A stretch of 12,778 bases of DNA from Enterovirga sp. (GTDB lineage: Bacteria; Pseudomonadota; Alphaproteobacteria; Rhizobiales; Beijerinckiaceae). Position numbers and translations under genes: made by a program. Every line of letters starts with the position of its first letter. Positions within the stretch are counted from its first letter, which is position 1. This document shows positions 6,055-12,778 of the stretch, one piece after another. Location of the stretch: positions 1 to 12,778 of the forward strand of contig JAQGJZ010000330.1 of NCBI GenBank assembly GCA_028290385.1. The letters are read 5' to 3'. The notes below the pieces were generated by a model. It made no database searches. It was not told where the DNA came from and worked only from the letters and a program-made list of their open reading frames with translations.

Positions 6055-7087
6055 AGGCGGGGAAGACGCGCCCGCCGCGGATCTCGATCTGCACGGCCTC
6101 ACCGCGGGCGACGCTCGCCCCGACCGGGACGCCGACCTCGACATGGTGTTGGCCCGCGCCGCGCAGCGCGACCTCCGCCCGGCGCCCGCCGGCAGCCCGC
6201 CGCACCATCACGACCTGCCCGGCGAAGCCGCCCTTCCCCCACGTGAAGCCGAGGTCCCAGGGCCGCAGATAAAGGCCGACAGGACCGTCGGGTCCGATCC
6301 CGGCCGTGGCCGGCACCTCCACGTCCTGGAACAGCACCTTGCCGCCGGACACGGTTGCGGGAAGCCGGGAGCTCTCGCCCACGAACGACATGACAAAGGC
6401 CGAGGCCGGGTTGTCGTGCACCTCGTCGGGCGTGCCGACCTGCTCGAGCACCCCGTTGTTCAGGATCGCCACGCGGTCGGCGAGCTCCAGCGCCTCGTCC
6501 TGGTCATGCGTCACGAAGATGGTCGTGCGGCCGGTCGCGTCGTGGATGTCCCGCAAGGAGCGCCGCAGGTCCTTGCGGACCCGGGCATCCAGCGCGCCGA
6601 ACGGCTCGTCCAGAAGCAGCACCTTCGGGTCGACCGCGAGCGCGCGGGCGAGTGCGATCCGCTGGCGCTGCCCACCCGAGAGCTGGTTCGGACGTCGGCG
6701 CCCATATTCCTCCAGCTGAACAAGACGGAGCAGCTCGCCCACACGCGCGGCGATCTCGGCCCGACTCGGCCTTTGCCGGCCGCTGACCCGCAGGCCGAAC
6801 GCTATGTTGTCGAACACGCTCATATGGCGGAACAGGGCGTAGTGCTGGAACACGAAGCCGACCCGGCGCTTGCGGACCGGGATCTCGGTCGCGTCCTCGT
6901 CGCCGAACAGAACCCGCCCGGCATCCGGGGTTTCGAGCCCGGCGATGACGCGCAGAAGCGTCGTTTTGCCGGAGCCCGACGGGCCGAGGAGGGCCATCAG
7001 CTCGCGCGAGCGAACCTCGACATCGACCCCGTCCAACGCCGCGCCGGCGCCGAACCGCTTGGTGATTCCGATCGCCTGAACGCGCAC
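6053..7087 (-). CDS. cysA: Sulfate/thiosulfate ABC transporter, ATP-binding subunit
   Basis: ATPase that powers sulfate/thiosulfate import through the CysT-CysW channel. The 344-residue protein shows Walker [10 protein letters not shown] (35-43), the Q-loop at Q81, the ABC signature LSGGQRQR (136-143), Walker B VLLLDE (156-161) and the H-loop H194. The C-terminal third, from about 240, is the TOBE-like regulatory region with LRPWDLGF. The GTG at 7087 is chosen because AGGAG ends 5 nt upstream and it gives the standard N-terminus [13 protein letters not shown]. It starts 8 nt after the cysW stop and is the last gene of the operon. Confidence 0.95.
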   Translation of the reverse strand: MRVQAIGITKRFGAGAALDGVDVEVRSRELMALLGPSGSGKTTLLRVIAGLETPDAGRVLFGDEDATEIPVRKRRVGFVFQHYALFRHMSVFDNIAFGLRVSGRQRPSRAEIAARVGELLRLVQLEEYGRRRPNQLSGGQRQRIALARALAVDPKVLLLDEPFGALDARVRKDLRRSLRDIHDATGRTTIFVTHDQDEALELADRVAILNNGVLEQVGTPDEVHDNPASAFVMSFVGESSRLPATVSGGKVLFQDVEVPATAGIGPDGPVGLYLRPWDLGFTWGKGGFAGQVVMVRRAAGGRRAEVALRGAGQHHVEVGVPVGASVARGEAVQIEIRGGRVFPA

Positions 7088-7095
7088 GCAGGCTC

Positions 7096-7989
7096 CTAAT
7101 GTCCCGAGGCGGAGGCGATGGACCCGCTGAATCGCCATTCCAGGAACGACTTGATCGCCAGTGTCACCAGCGCGAGGCCGGCCAGGAGCGACGCCATCGC
7201 GAACGCGGCAACCAGATTGTACTCGTTGTAGAGGATCTCGACGTGCAGGGGCATCGTGTTCGTCTGGCCCCTGATGTGGCCGGAGACGACCGCGACCGCG
7301 CCGAACTCGCCCATCGCCCGCGCATTGCAGAGGAGAACGCCGTAGAGCAGCGCCCATTTCACGTTCGGCAGGGTCACTGACCAGAAGGTGCGCCACCCCG
7401 AGGCGCCGAGCGTGGTCGCGGCCTCCTCGTCCGAGCGCCCCTGGTCCTGCATGAGGGGGATCAGCTCGCGGGCGATGAACGGGAACGTGACGAACACGGT
7501 CGCCAGCACGATCCCCGGCAGCGCGAAGATGATCTGGATGCCGTGGCTCCGGAGCGTCGGACCGAGCACGCCCTGCGCGCCGAACAGGAGAACGAAGACC
7601 AGGCCCGCCACGACCGGCGACACCGAGAACGGCAGGTCGATGAGCGTGATGAGCAGGCTCTTGCCGCGGAACTCGAACTTCGCGATCGCCCATGCCGCCG
7701 CGAGTCCGAACACGAGGTTCAGCGGGACCGCGATCGACGCAACGGTGAGCGTGAGCGCGATCGCGGCGCGCGCATCCGGATCCTCGAACGCGTCGCGATA
7801 GGCGGCCCAGCCGCCCCGCAGGGCTTCGGTGAACACGGCCGCGAGCGGCAGCAGCAGGAAGAACGCCAGAAAGGCGACCGCGACGCCGATGAGGACGCGC
7901 CGGACCCAGAGCGGCTCTGTCGTGATGCCCCCGATGGGGCCAGCCGGATCCGACATGCGGTCAGGCATGACCGAGCCGCCGTCTGGCAT
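7096..7989 (-). CDS. cysW: Sulfate/thiosulfate ABC transporter, permease CysW
   Basis: Inner-membrane permease half that forms the sulfate channel with CysT. The 297-residue frame has about six hydrophobic segments, the conserved [17 protein letters not shown] segment, and the EAA loop ([12 protein letters not shown]) that contacts the ATPase. [18 protein letters not shown] is a strong CysW signature when compared with E. coli CysW from memory. The start is uncertain. The ATG at 7989 overlaps the cysT end by 29 nt and has GGAAG close upstream; ATGs at 7968 and 7956 are alternatives that would shorten the cytosolic N-terminus by 7 or 11 residues. All choices imply translational coupling to cysT. 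Confidence 0.93.
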   Translation of the reverse strand: MPDGGSVMPDRMSDPAGPIGGITTEPLWVRRVLIGVAVAFLAFFLLLPLAAVFTEALRGGWAAYRDAFEDPDARAAIALTLTVASIAVPLNLVFGLAAAWAIAKFEFRGKSLLITLIDLPFSVSPVVAGLVFVLLFGAQGVLGPTLRSHGIQIIFALPGIVLATVFVTFPFIARELIPLMQDQGRSDEEAATTLGASGWRTFWSVTLPNVKWALLYGVLLCNARAMGEFGAVAVVSGHIRGQTNTMPLHVEILYNEYNLVAAFAMASLLAGLALVTLAIKSFLEWRFSGSIASASGH

Positions 7990-8812
7990 AGGCTTCCAGG
8001 AGGTTGATCACGAGCAGCGCAAGAAAGGAGATGCCAAGCATCACGGTCGCGATCGCGGTGGCGCCCGCGTAATCGTATTCCTCGAGCTTGATGACCACGA
8101 GAAGCGGCGCGATCTCGGACACGAAGGGCAGATTGCCCGCCACAAAGATCACAGACCCGTATTCGCCGACGGCCCGCGCGAAGGCGAGCACGAAGCCGGT
8201 CAGCAGGCCCGGGATCAGGGGCGGCAGCACGACCTTGAACACCGCCTCGGCGCGGCTCGCCCCGAGTGTCGCCGCCGCCTCCTCGAGCTCGCGGTCGATC
8301 TCGCCGATGAGCGGCTGAACCGTCCTGACCGCGAACGGGAGTGCGACAAAGACCAGCGCCACGAAGATGCCGAGCGGCGTGAAGGCGAGCTTGAGGCCCA
8401 GGGGCTCGACCAGGGCGCCGATCCAGCCGTTCGGTGCGTAGAGGGCGGCCAACGCGATTCCCGCAACCGCCGTCGGCAGCGCGAAGGGCAGGTCGACTGC
8501 GGCATCGAGCAGGCGCCGGCCCGGAAAGCGGTATCGCGTCAGCACCCAGGCGACGAGCAGGCCGAAGAGAGACGCGACGAGCGCAGCCGCGAACGCGATC
8601 CCGAACGACGTCTTCAGCGCCGCGACCACGCGTGGATCGCGCAGCACATCCCCGAAGCCGGACAGCCCCACGCCGGCCGCCCGATACACGAGCACCGCCA
8701 GCGGGAAGAGGACGATGCCCGACAAGTACAGGAGGGTGTAGCCGAGCGAGAGGCCGAAACCGGGCAGCGCGCTCGGCTCCTTGAGCCGCATCCTGGCCGC
8801 CACCCCAGCCAT
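7961..8812 (-). CDS. cysT: Sulfate/thiosulfate ABC transporter, permease CysT
   Basis: The second inner-membrane permease of the sulfate importer. From the ATG at 8812 it has 283 residues, with [19 protein letters not shown] opening the first membrane segment as in E. coli Cys[17 protein letters not shown] in the middle, the EAA loop [14 protein letters not shown], and the C-terminal [17 protein letters not shown]. The upstream GTG at 8854 would overlap the binding-protein gene and is less likely; the ATG at 8791 (MRLKEPS) is also possible. None has a strong Shine-Dalgarno. The chosen start lies 4 nt after the upstream stop, so translation is probably coupled. Confidence 0.93.
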   Translation of the reverse strand: MAGVAARMRLKEPSALPGFGLSLGYTLLYLSGIVLFPLAVLVYRAAGVGLSGFGDVLRDPRVVAALKTSFGIAFAAALVASLFGLLVAWVLTRYRFPGRRLLDAAVDLPFALPTAVAGIALAALYAPNGWIGALVEPLGLKLAFTPLGIFVALVFVALPFAVRTVQPLIGEIDRELEEAAATLGASRAEAVFKVVLPPLIPGLLTGFVLAFARAVGEYGSVIFVAGNLPFVSEIAPLLVVIKLEEYDYAGATAIATVMLGISFLALLVINLLEAYARRRLGHA

Positions 8813-8816
8813 GCCG

Positions 8817-9833
8817 TCAGCGGCCCGCTCTGGCGAAGCTGTCGTAGATCCCACCCGGCCCGAAATGCCTGGCCTGGGCGTCCTTCCAGCTGCCGAACAC
8901 CTGTTCGAGGCGGAACATCTTCACCTCGGGCAGACGGTCCAGGTCCTCCTTGCGGGCGTGCTCGGGCTTGAACGGGCGATAATGGTGCTTGCCGATGATC
9001 GCCTGCGCGTCCGGCCCGTAGAGGAATTCGAGATAGGCCTCGGCCACCTTGCGGGTCCCCTTCCGGTCGACATTGCCGTCGACGAGGGCGACTGGTGGCT
9101 CCGCCACGATCGAGAGCGAGGGTGCGACGATCTCGAACTTGTCCTTGCCGAACTCGTCGAAGGCGAGGAAGGCGTCGTTCTCCCAGGTGATCAGAACGTC
9201 GCCGAGCCCACGCTGCGCGAAGCTGATGGTGGAGCCGCGGGCGCCCGTGTCGAGCACGGGAGCATTCCGGTAGATGGCTGCCACGAACTCGCGCGCCTTG
9301 TCCTCGCTCTTCCACCTCTCGGTCGCCCAGCCCCAGGCCGCGAGGTAGTTCCAGCGGGCGCCGCCGCTGGTCTTCGGGTTCGGGGTGATCACCTGGATGC
9401 CGGGCTTCACCAGATCGTCCCAGTCTTTGATGCCCTTCGGGTTCCCCTTTCTGACCAGGAACACGATCGTGGAGGTGTAGGGGGACGAGTTGTTCGGCAG
9501 ACGCTTCTGCCAATCCGGCGGGAGCTTTCCCGACTGCGCAGCGATGGCGTCGACATCCGGGGCCAGCGCCAGGGTGACGACGTCGGCGTCCAAACCGTCA
9601 ATGACGCTGCGCGCCTGCGCGCCCGATCCGCCATGCGAGGCGCGGATCGTGAGCCGCTCGCCGCCCTTCTCGGTCCAGCTCTTCACGAAGGCGGCGTTGA
9701 TCTCGCGATAAAGCTCGCGGGTCGGGTCGTACGAAACGTTCAGCAAGGTCGTCTGCCCCGCCGCGGCAGCGATGCCGGCGAGCAGAACCGTCGCGGCCGC
9801 CATCCATGGCCGAACCAGCCCTCGGACGCTCAC
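8817..9833 (-). CDS. cysP: Sulfate/thiosulfate ABC transporter, periplasmic binding protein
   Basis: Captures sulfate or thiosulfate in the periplasm and delivers it to CysTW. With the GTG start at 9833 the precursor has 338 residues, close to E. coli Sbp/CysP. It has a signal peptide (VRGLVRPW, then [15 protein letters not shown]) with cleavage likely near residue 25, before GQTT. Family marks are [15 protein letters not shown] (32-46), [20 protein letters not shown] (65-84), [17 protein letters not shown] and a C-terminal GGIYDSF. An upstream ATG at 9845 and a start at 9872 are in frame, but GGAGG sits 5 nt before the GTG and the shorter form puts the signal peptide at the N-terminus. It heads the four-gene operon. 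The sequence alone does not decide between Sbp and CysP specificity. Confidence 0.93.
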   Translation of the reverse strand: MSVRGLVRPWMAAATVLLAGIAAAAGQTTLLNVSYDPTRELYREINAAFVKSWTEKGGERLTIRASHGGSGAQARSVIDGLDADVVTLALAPDVDAIAAQSGKLPPDWQKRLPNNSSPYTSTIVFLVRKGNPKGIKDWDDLVKPGIQVITPNPKTSGGARWNYLAAWGWATERWKSEDKAREFVAAIYRNAPVLDTGARGSTISFAQRGLGDVLITWENDAFLAFDEFGKDKFEIVAPSLSIVAEPPVALVDGNVDRKGTRKVAEAYLEFLYGPDAQAIIGKHHYRPFKPEHARKEDLDRLPEVKMFRLEQVFGSWKDAQARHFGPGGIYDSFARAGR

Positions 9834-9838
9834 ATCGA

Positions 9839-9843
9839 CCTCC
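9839..9843 (-). promoter_or_regulatory. Ribosome binding site that decides the binding-protein start
   Basis: On the minus strand GGAGG (9843-9839) is followed by five bases and the GTG at 9833. The site overlaps the in-frame ATG at 9845, so that ATG would have to be used without it. This argues for the GTG start of the sulfate-binding protein. Confidence 0.65.
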
Positions 9844-10019
9844 ATCGTGCGGGCGGCGCGGCCAAGGCTCACCGCGCGGCCGCGCGATCTCGGCTGATGC
9901 GACCGAAGCAGCGTGCGTCGCCGCCCCGAACACGCCGTGCGCGTGCAAGTCTGCGATGGAACGGGGGTCCCCGCAACCGCGCCGCGGCTGCCCGGCAGGA
10001 CCGGTCAGAGGTCGGACGG

Positions 10020-10071
10020 CCGGGGCAGCCCCGGCGGGGCGGCCTCCCTGCTCCGAGAGGCCGGGGAGGCG
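10020..10071. terminator. Two GC-rich hairpins downstream of the His-rich protein gene
   Basis: A perfect seven-pair stem GCCGGGG/CCCCGGC with loop CAG lies at 10020-10036. A second seven-pair stem GCCTCCC/GGGAGGC (10043-10049 with 10065-10071) follows. Both lie within 60 nt of the stop of the minus-strand His-rich gene at 10076 and could end its transcript before the sulfate operon. No T-run follows, so they are not classical intrinsic terminators. The rest of 9846-10019 shows no clear feature beyond presumably holding the sulfate operon promoter. Confidence 0.35.
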
Positions 10072-10075
10072 CGCG

Positions 10076-10348
10076 TCAGTAGCGCGCGCTGATCACGTCG
10101 CCGTAGCGGGCCTCGTGGTCGGCGTAGACGGTCGGGAGCGGCGGCGCGTTGTAGAGCACGCCGCGCGGCAGGTAGGGCTCCCGGTATTCCACGATGGCGG
10201 GGGCCTCCTCGGCGTAGAACTGCCGCTGGTGGTGCCCATGGTGATGGTGGCGGTGGTGGCGCCAGCCTCCATCGTTGAAATCCGCTGCGACAGCCGGGGC
10301 GGCGAGCCCCAGCATGGATGCGCCCAGGAGCGCAGCTCTCACCTTCAT
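10076..10348 (-). CDS. Small exported His-rich protein
   Basis: A 90-residue precursor of unknown function. It has a typical signal peptide, MKVRAALLGASMLGLAAPAVA, with cleavage near residues 21-23. Directly after the new N-terminus is a His-rich patch: eight of the twelve residues 31-42 are His. The remainder is rich in Tyr, Glu and Pro, with EYREPYLPRGVLYNAPPLP. The ATG at 10348 is chosen over upstream in-frame codons because GGGAGAG precedes it closely and the signal peptide then starts correctly. The patch suggests divalent-metal binding in the periplasm, but that is inference; no domain is recognised. It is divergent from topoisomerase IB, and its stop is followed by GC-rich hairpins. 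Confidence 0.72.
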   Translation of the reverse strand: MKVRAALLGASMLGLAAPAVAADFNDGGWRHHRHHHHGHHQRQFYAEEAPAIVEYREPYLPRGVLYNAPPLPTVYADHEARYGDVISARY

Positions 10349-10495
10349 CGATCTCTCCCGGACGGGGTCTATGCGCGGAGCTTTCGCCCCTGACCTTGCG
10401 ATTGGATTGACGGGCGGCCCCGCTTCGGCGCGCATGGTTTGCGCTTCGCTAACGGTGGCTCCGCCCGATGTGATCCGGGGCCGCAGGGCTCGCCC

Positions 10496-10520
10496 GGAAC
10501 CTCGCCCACCATCTCCGGTT
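10496..10520 (+). promoter_or_regulatory. EcfG-type general-stress promoter of topoisomerase IB
   Basis: GGAAC at 10496-10500 and GGTT at 10517-10520 are separated by 16 nt. The -10 side continues GGTTGACC, identical to the element before the Mn catalase at 3368. The predicted start near 10527 leaves a leader of about 32 nt to the ATG at 10559. Two such well-placed copies in one window make chance less likely. Confidence 0.55.
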
Positions 10521-10558
10521 GACCGCCGACGTTAGGTGCGTGCCTGGAGCCCATCCCA

Positions 10559-11680
10559 ATGCTGCTCGAAGACAGCAATCGCGAGGTCGAGAACGTCGTC
10601 AATCCGAAGGAGGCCGCCGAAGCCGCCGGGCTGCGCTATGTCTCGGACGACCGCCCCGGCATCCGCCGCAAGCGCGCCGGCAAGGGCTTCGCCTATCTCG
10701 GCTCGGACGGAAAGCCCCTGAAGGACGAGAAGACGCTGGAGCGGATCCGCAAACTCGCGATCCCGCCTGCCTACACGGACGTGTGGATCTGCCCGTTTCC
10801 GAACGGCCACATCCAGGCGACCGGGCGCGACGCCAAGGGCCGCAAGCAATACCGCTATCACCCCAAATTCCGCGAGGTCCGCGACTCGACCAAGTACGAG
10901 CACATGCTCGAATTCGCGCGCGGGCTGCCGGAGATCCGCGCCAAGATCACCGAGCACATGAAGCTGCGCGGCATGCCGCGCGAAAAGGTGCTGGCGACGG
11001 TGGTCTACCTGCTCGAGAACACGCTCATCCGGGTCGGCAACGACGATTACGTGCGGCAGAACAAGAGCTACGGCCTGACCACGCTGAAGGACCGCCACGT
11101 GCAGGTCGAGGGCTCGGAGCTCAAATTCCAGTTCAAGGGCAAATCCGGCAAGACCTGGAACCTGCGGATCCGCGACAGGCGCATCGCCGGCATCGTGAAA
11201 CAGTGCCAGGAACTGCCCGGGCAGGAGCTGTTCCAGTATCTCGACGACGACGGCAAGCGGCAGGACGTGACCTCCGCCGACGTGAACGCGTACCTGAAGG
11301 AGATCACCGGGCGGGAGATCACGGCCAAGGATTTCCGGACCTGGGCCGGCACGGTGCTGGCCGCTATCGCGCTCACCGAGTTCGAGACCTTCGATTCGGA
11401 CGCCAAGGCCAAGAAGAACGTGCGGGCCGCGATCGAGCGCGTGTCGGCGAAGCTGGGCAACACGCCCACCATCTGCCGCAAGTGCTACGTGCACCCGGAG
11501 GTGCTGCACTCCTACCTGCAGGGCGATCTGATGCTGGACATCAAGGAGGAGGTCGAGGCGGAGCTGCGCGGCAATCTCGCGACCCTGAAGCCGGAAGAAG
11601 CGGCGGTGCTGACCCTGCTGGAAGCCCGGCTCAGCCGCGACCTCACTGACACCCTGCGCAAGGCTGCAGCGGCGGCCTGA
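10559..11680 (+). CDS. DNA topoisomerase IB (bacterial, poxvirus-like)
   Basis: Relaxes supercoiled DNA by nicking one strand through a 3'-phosphotyrosine and allowing rotation, without ATP or metal. The 373-residue length fits bacterial type IB enzymes. The active-site set is visible by comparison with Deinococcus topoisomerase IB from memory: R158 in LIRVGND, K195 in FKGKSGK, R260 in KDFRTWAGT, N301 in LGNTPT and the nucleophile Y310 in CRKCYVHPEV; the Asn-Tyr spacing of nine matches. The N-terminal DNA-binding domain includes AIPPAYTDVWICP and a basic YRYHPKFR. The start ATG has GGAG nine bases upstream. It lies behind an EcfG-like promoter, suggesting induction in stress. No MBL link is known. 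Confidence 0.94.
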   Translation: MLLEDSNREVENVVNPKEAAEAAGLRYVSDDRPGIRRKRAGKGFAYLGSDGKPLKDEKTLERIRKLAIPPAYTDVWICPFPNGHIQATGRDAKGRKQYRYHPKFREVRDSTKYEHMLEFARGLPEIRAKITEHMKLRGMPREKVLATVVYLLENTLIRVGNDDYVRQNKSYGLTTLKDRHVQVEGSELKFQFKGKSGKTWNLRIRDRRIAGIVKQCQELPGQELFQYLDDDGKRQDVTSADVNAYLKEITGREITAKDFRTWAGTVLAAIALTEFETFDSDAKAKKNVRAAIERVSAKLGNTPTICRKCYVHPEVLHSYLQGDLMLDIKEEVEAELRGNLATLKPEEAAVLTLLEARLSRDLTDTLRKAAAAA

Positions 11681-11696
11681 CCGGCGCCGGGCGGAG

Positions 11697-11722
11697 GGAA
11701 CACGCTCGGTCCTGCGCGCTTT
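11697..11722 (+). promoter_or_regulatory. Degenerate EcfG-like element before the MBL hydrolase
   Basis: GGAAC (11697-11701), 17 nt, then CTTT (11719-11722), where the consensus has CGTT. It lies in the 70-nt gap after topoisomerase IB, about 29 nt before the MBL start codon. The weak -10 half keeps confidence low; read-through from the topoisomerase gene is equally possible. Confidence 0.22.
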
Positions 11723-11750
11723 CACCTCGGGTCTGGCGAGTGGAGATACC

Positions 11751-12596
11751 ATGCGGGTCCATCACCTGAACTGCGGTTGCATGTGTCCGGTCGGGGGAGC
11801 GCTGTTTGACGGGTTCAGCCGCGGGGTCCGGGGCACGCTGATCTGCCACTGCCTGATGGTCGAATCCGACGCCGGGCTTGTGCTGGTCGATACCGGCTTC
11901 GGCACGCGCGACGTCGAGCGCACGTATCCGCGGCTGAGCCCGCTCTTCGTCCACCTCAACCAGATCCAGCTGGAGCGCCGCTACACGGCGCTGGAGCAGG
12001 TGCGGCAGCTCGGCTTTTCACCTGGGGATGTGCGCCACATCGTGCTGACACATCTCGACTTCGACCATGCGGGCGGGCTGGAGGATTTTCCGGGCGCAAC
12101 CGTGCACGTGATGGCGGACGAGATGGAGGCCGCCCGCCGCAGGCGCGGCTTTATCGCCCGCAACCGCTACCGCCCGCAGCAATGGGACGGCGTGAAGCAC
12201 TGGCGGTTCTACGGCCAAAAGGGCGAGCGCTGGTTCGGGTTCGATGCCGTGCGCGAGCTGGACGGATTGCCGCCCGAGATCGTGATGGTGCCCCTGCCCG
12301 GGCACACATGGGGCCATGCCGGGGTTGCCATCGACACGCCCCAGGGCTGGCTGCTGAACGCGGCCGACACCTATTTCTTCCGCCACGAGATGGACCGGCC
12401 GGAGCGGCATGCGCCGCTCGGCGCGCGCGCCTACCAGCGCATGATGGCGGTGGATATCGACCTCCACCTGCACAACCAGGCGCGCCTGCGCGACCTCGCG
12501 ATGGACCGCGACGCGAGAGTGCGGATCTTCTGCAGCCACGATGCGGTGGAGTTCGCCGCCCTGTCGCAGCCGGACGGCGCTGCCGCAGGCGCGTGA
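11751..12596 (+). CDS. Metallo-beta-lactamase-fold hydrolase
   Basis: A 281-residue cytosolic MBL-fold hydrolase of unknown substrate. Metal-site residues can be placed: H101, D103, D105 and H106 in THLDFDHAGG, H185 in GHTWGH, D206 in NAADTYFF and H263 in CSHDAVEF. The usual HxHxDH motif is HxDxDH here, with Asp in place of the second His. The overall layout resembles the lactonase-like MBL branch that contains quorum-quenching AHL lactonases (HxHxDHAGG), so a lactone or ester substrate is possible but unproven. The N-terminus carries C8, C10 and C12 (NCGCMCP), with C32 and C34 nearby. The ATG at 11751 has GGAG 5 nt upstream. It follows topoisomerase IB by 70 nt and converges with the next gene. 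Confidence 0.88.
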   Translation: MRVHHLNCGCMCPVGGALFDGFSRGVRGTLICHCLMVESDAGLVLVDTGFGTRDVERTYPRLSPLFVHLNQIQLERRYTALEQVRQLGFSPGDVRHIVLTHLDFDHAGGLEDFPGATVHVMADEMEAARRRRGFIARNRYRPQQWDGVKHWRFYGQKGERWFGFDAVRELDGLPPEIVMVPLPGHTWGHAGVAIDTPQGWLLNAADTYFFRHEMDRPERHAPLGARAYQRMMAVDIDLHLHNQARLRDLAMDRDARVRIFCSHDAVEFAALSQPDGAAAGA

Positions 12597-12613
12597 GCCC
12601 GGCAGGGGCGGGC
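12597..12613. terminator. Small hairpin after the MBL gene
   Basis: GCCCG (12597-12601) and CGGGC (12609-12613) pair around a seven-base loop immediately after the MBL stop, in the 24-nt gap to the convergent next gene. The stem is short and lacks a T-run, so its role as terminator is tentative. Confidence 0.22.
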
Positions 12614-12620
12614 CCAAACT

Positions 12621-12778
12621 CTAGGCGAAGCTGACGCCGAGCCGGTCGTCGCGCCGGCGCAGCCAGTGCACGACCGGGATGGTCAGGAGCACCATCCAGA
12701 ACTTGCCGAGGATCTGGCCCGGCAGGAAGCTCAGGTCGCCGAAGGCGAGGTGCAGGAAGACGGCCGAGTCCACCACGA
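12621..12778 (-). CDS. Probable VUT-family (queuosine precursor transporter-like) membrane protein, C-terminal part
   Basis: Only the last 51 residues before a TAG stop are in the window; the start is beyond the right edge. The fragment reads VVDSAVFLHLAFGDLSFLP, then GQILGKFWMVLLTIPVVHW and ends in a basic tail LRRRDDRLGVSFA. This looks like the last two membrane helices and cytosolic tail of VUT/YhhQ-type transporters, which import 7-deazaguanine precursors of queuosine, by resemblance to my recollection of that family (VDS, LPGQ-GK-WM). The fragment is too short to be sure; any small integral membrane protein is an alternative. It converges with the MBL gene. Confidence 0.5.
   Translation of the reverse strand, partial: VVDSAVFLHLAFGDLSFLPGQILGKFWMVLLTIPVVHWLRRRDDRLGVSFA

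Noticed and set aside
7088..7693. Upstream extension of cysA through cysW (546-codon frame).
   Set aside because: It is an out-of-frame shadow of the clear CysW permease; the GTG at 7087 has AGGAG and gives the standard ABC ATPase N-terminus.
7543..10082. Long plus-strand open frames opposite cysT, cysW and the binding protein.
   Set aside because: Low-complexity Arg/Glu/Asp-rich shadows of the sulfate operon; no ribosome binding site or known motif.
11212..11233. GGAAC followed by TGTT at 15 nt within topoisomerase IB.
   Set aside because: Inside a coding region, with wrong spacing and no gene close downstream.
1..12778. Search for tRNA, rRNA, CRISPR arrays, insertion sequences, phage or toxin-antitoxin genes.
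   Set aside because: Reading through the window showed no cloverleaf-like tRNA, regular spaced repeats, transposase motifs or terminal inverted repeats; base use looks uniform.

Overview
This is a G+C-rich bacterial window with densely packed, mostly housekeeping genes. It looks like an alphaproteobacterium of the Hyphomicrobiales (Rhizobiales), of the Methylobacterium/Microvirga/Bosea kind. The evidence is a membrane-anchored CycM-type cytochrome c divergent from kdsB-pheA (a rhizobial arrangement, from memory), frequent GTG starts, and promoter-like GGAAC-N16/17-GGTT elements resembling those read by the alphaproteobacterial general-stress sigma factor EcfG. I saw no tRNA, rRNA, insertion sequence, phage gene or CRISPR array.

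Layout. (1) 1-672, minus: cytochrome c, cut by the left edge. (2) 845-3284, plus: kdsB, pheA and an epoxide-hydrolase-like alpha/beta hydrolase, each joined to the next by a one-base TGATG overlap. (3) 3424-4305, plus: a manganese catalase behind an EcfG-like promoter. Its stop codon directly abuts the stop of the next, convergent gene. (4) 5660-4306, minus: a HIT-family protein followed by nudC. (5) 5741-6034, plus: a small predicted secreted protein of unknown function. (6) 9833-6053, minus: a complete sulfate/thiosulfate ABC importer operon in the order substrate-binding protein, cysT, cysW, cysA. (7) 10348-10076, minus: a small exported His-rich protein. (8) 10559-11680, plus: a bacterial type IB DNA topoisomerase behind a second EcfG-like promoter, then a metallo-beta-lactamase-fold hydrolase (11751-12596). 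(9) 12778-12621, minus: the C-terminal end of a probable VUT-family (queuosine-precursor-transporter-like) membrane protein.

How the genes work together. The window covers envelope and aromatic amino-acid synthesis (kdsB, pheA), sulfate uptake, nucleotide clean-up (HIT, NudC), peroxide removal (Mn catalase) and DNA topology. The most interesting thread is regulatory. Near-identical GGAAC...GGTT elements lie upstream of the Mn catalase, the topoisomerase IB and, less convincingly, kdsB; a degenerate copy precedes the MBL hydrolase. This suggests that several separate units belong to the general stress response. I found no convincing evidence of a wholly new system. Gaps between genes are all under 250 bases; the larger ones (673-844, 3285-3423, 9834-10075, 10349-10558) hold promoter-like elements or GC-rich hairpins.
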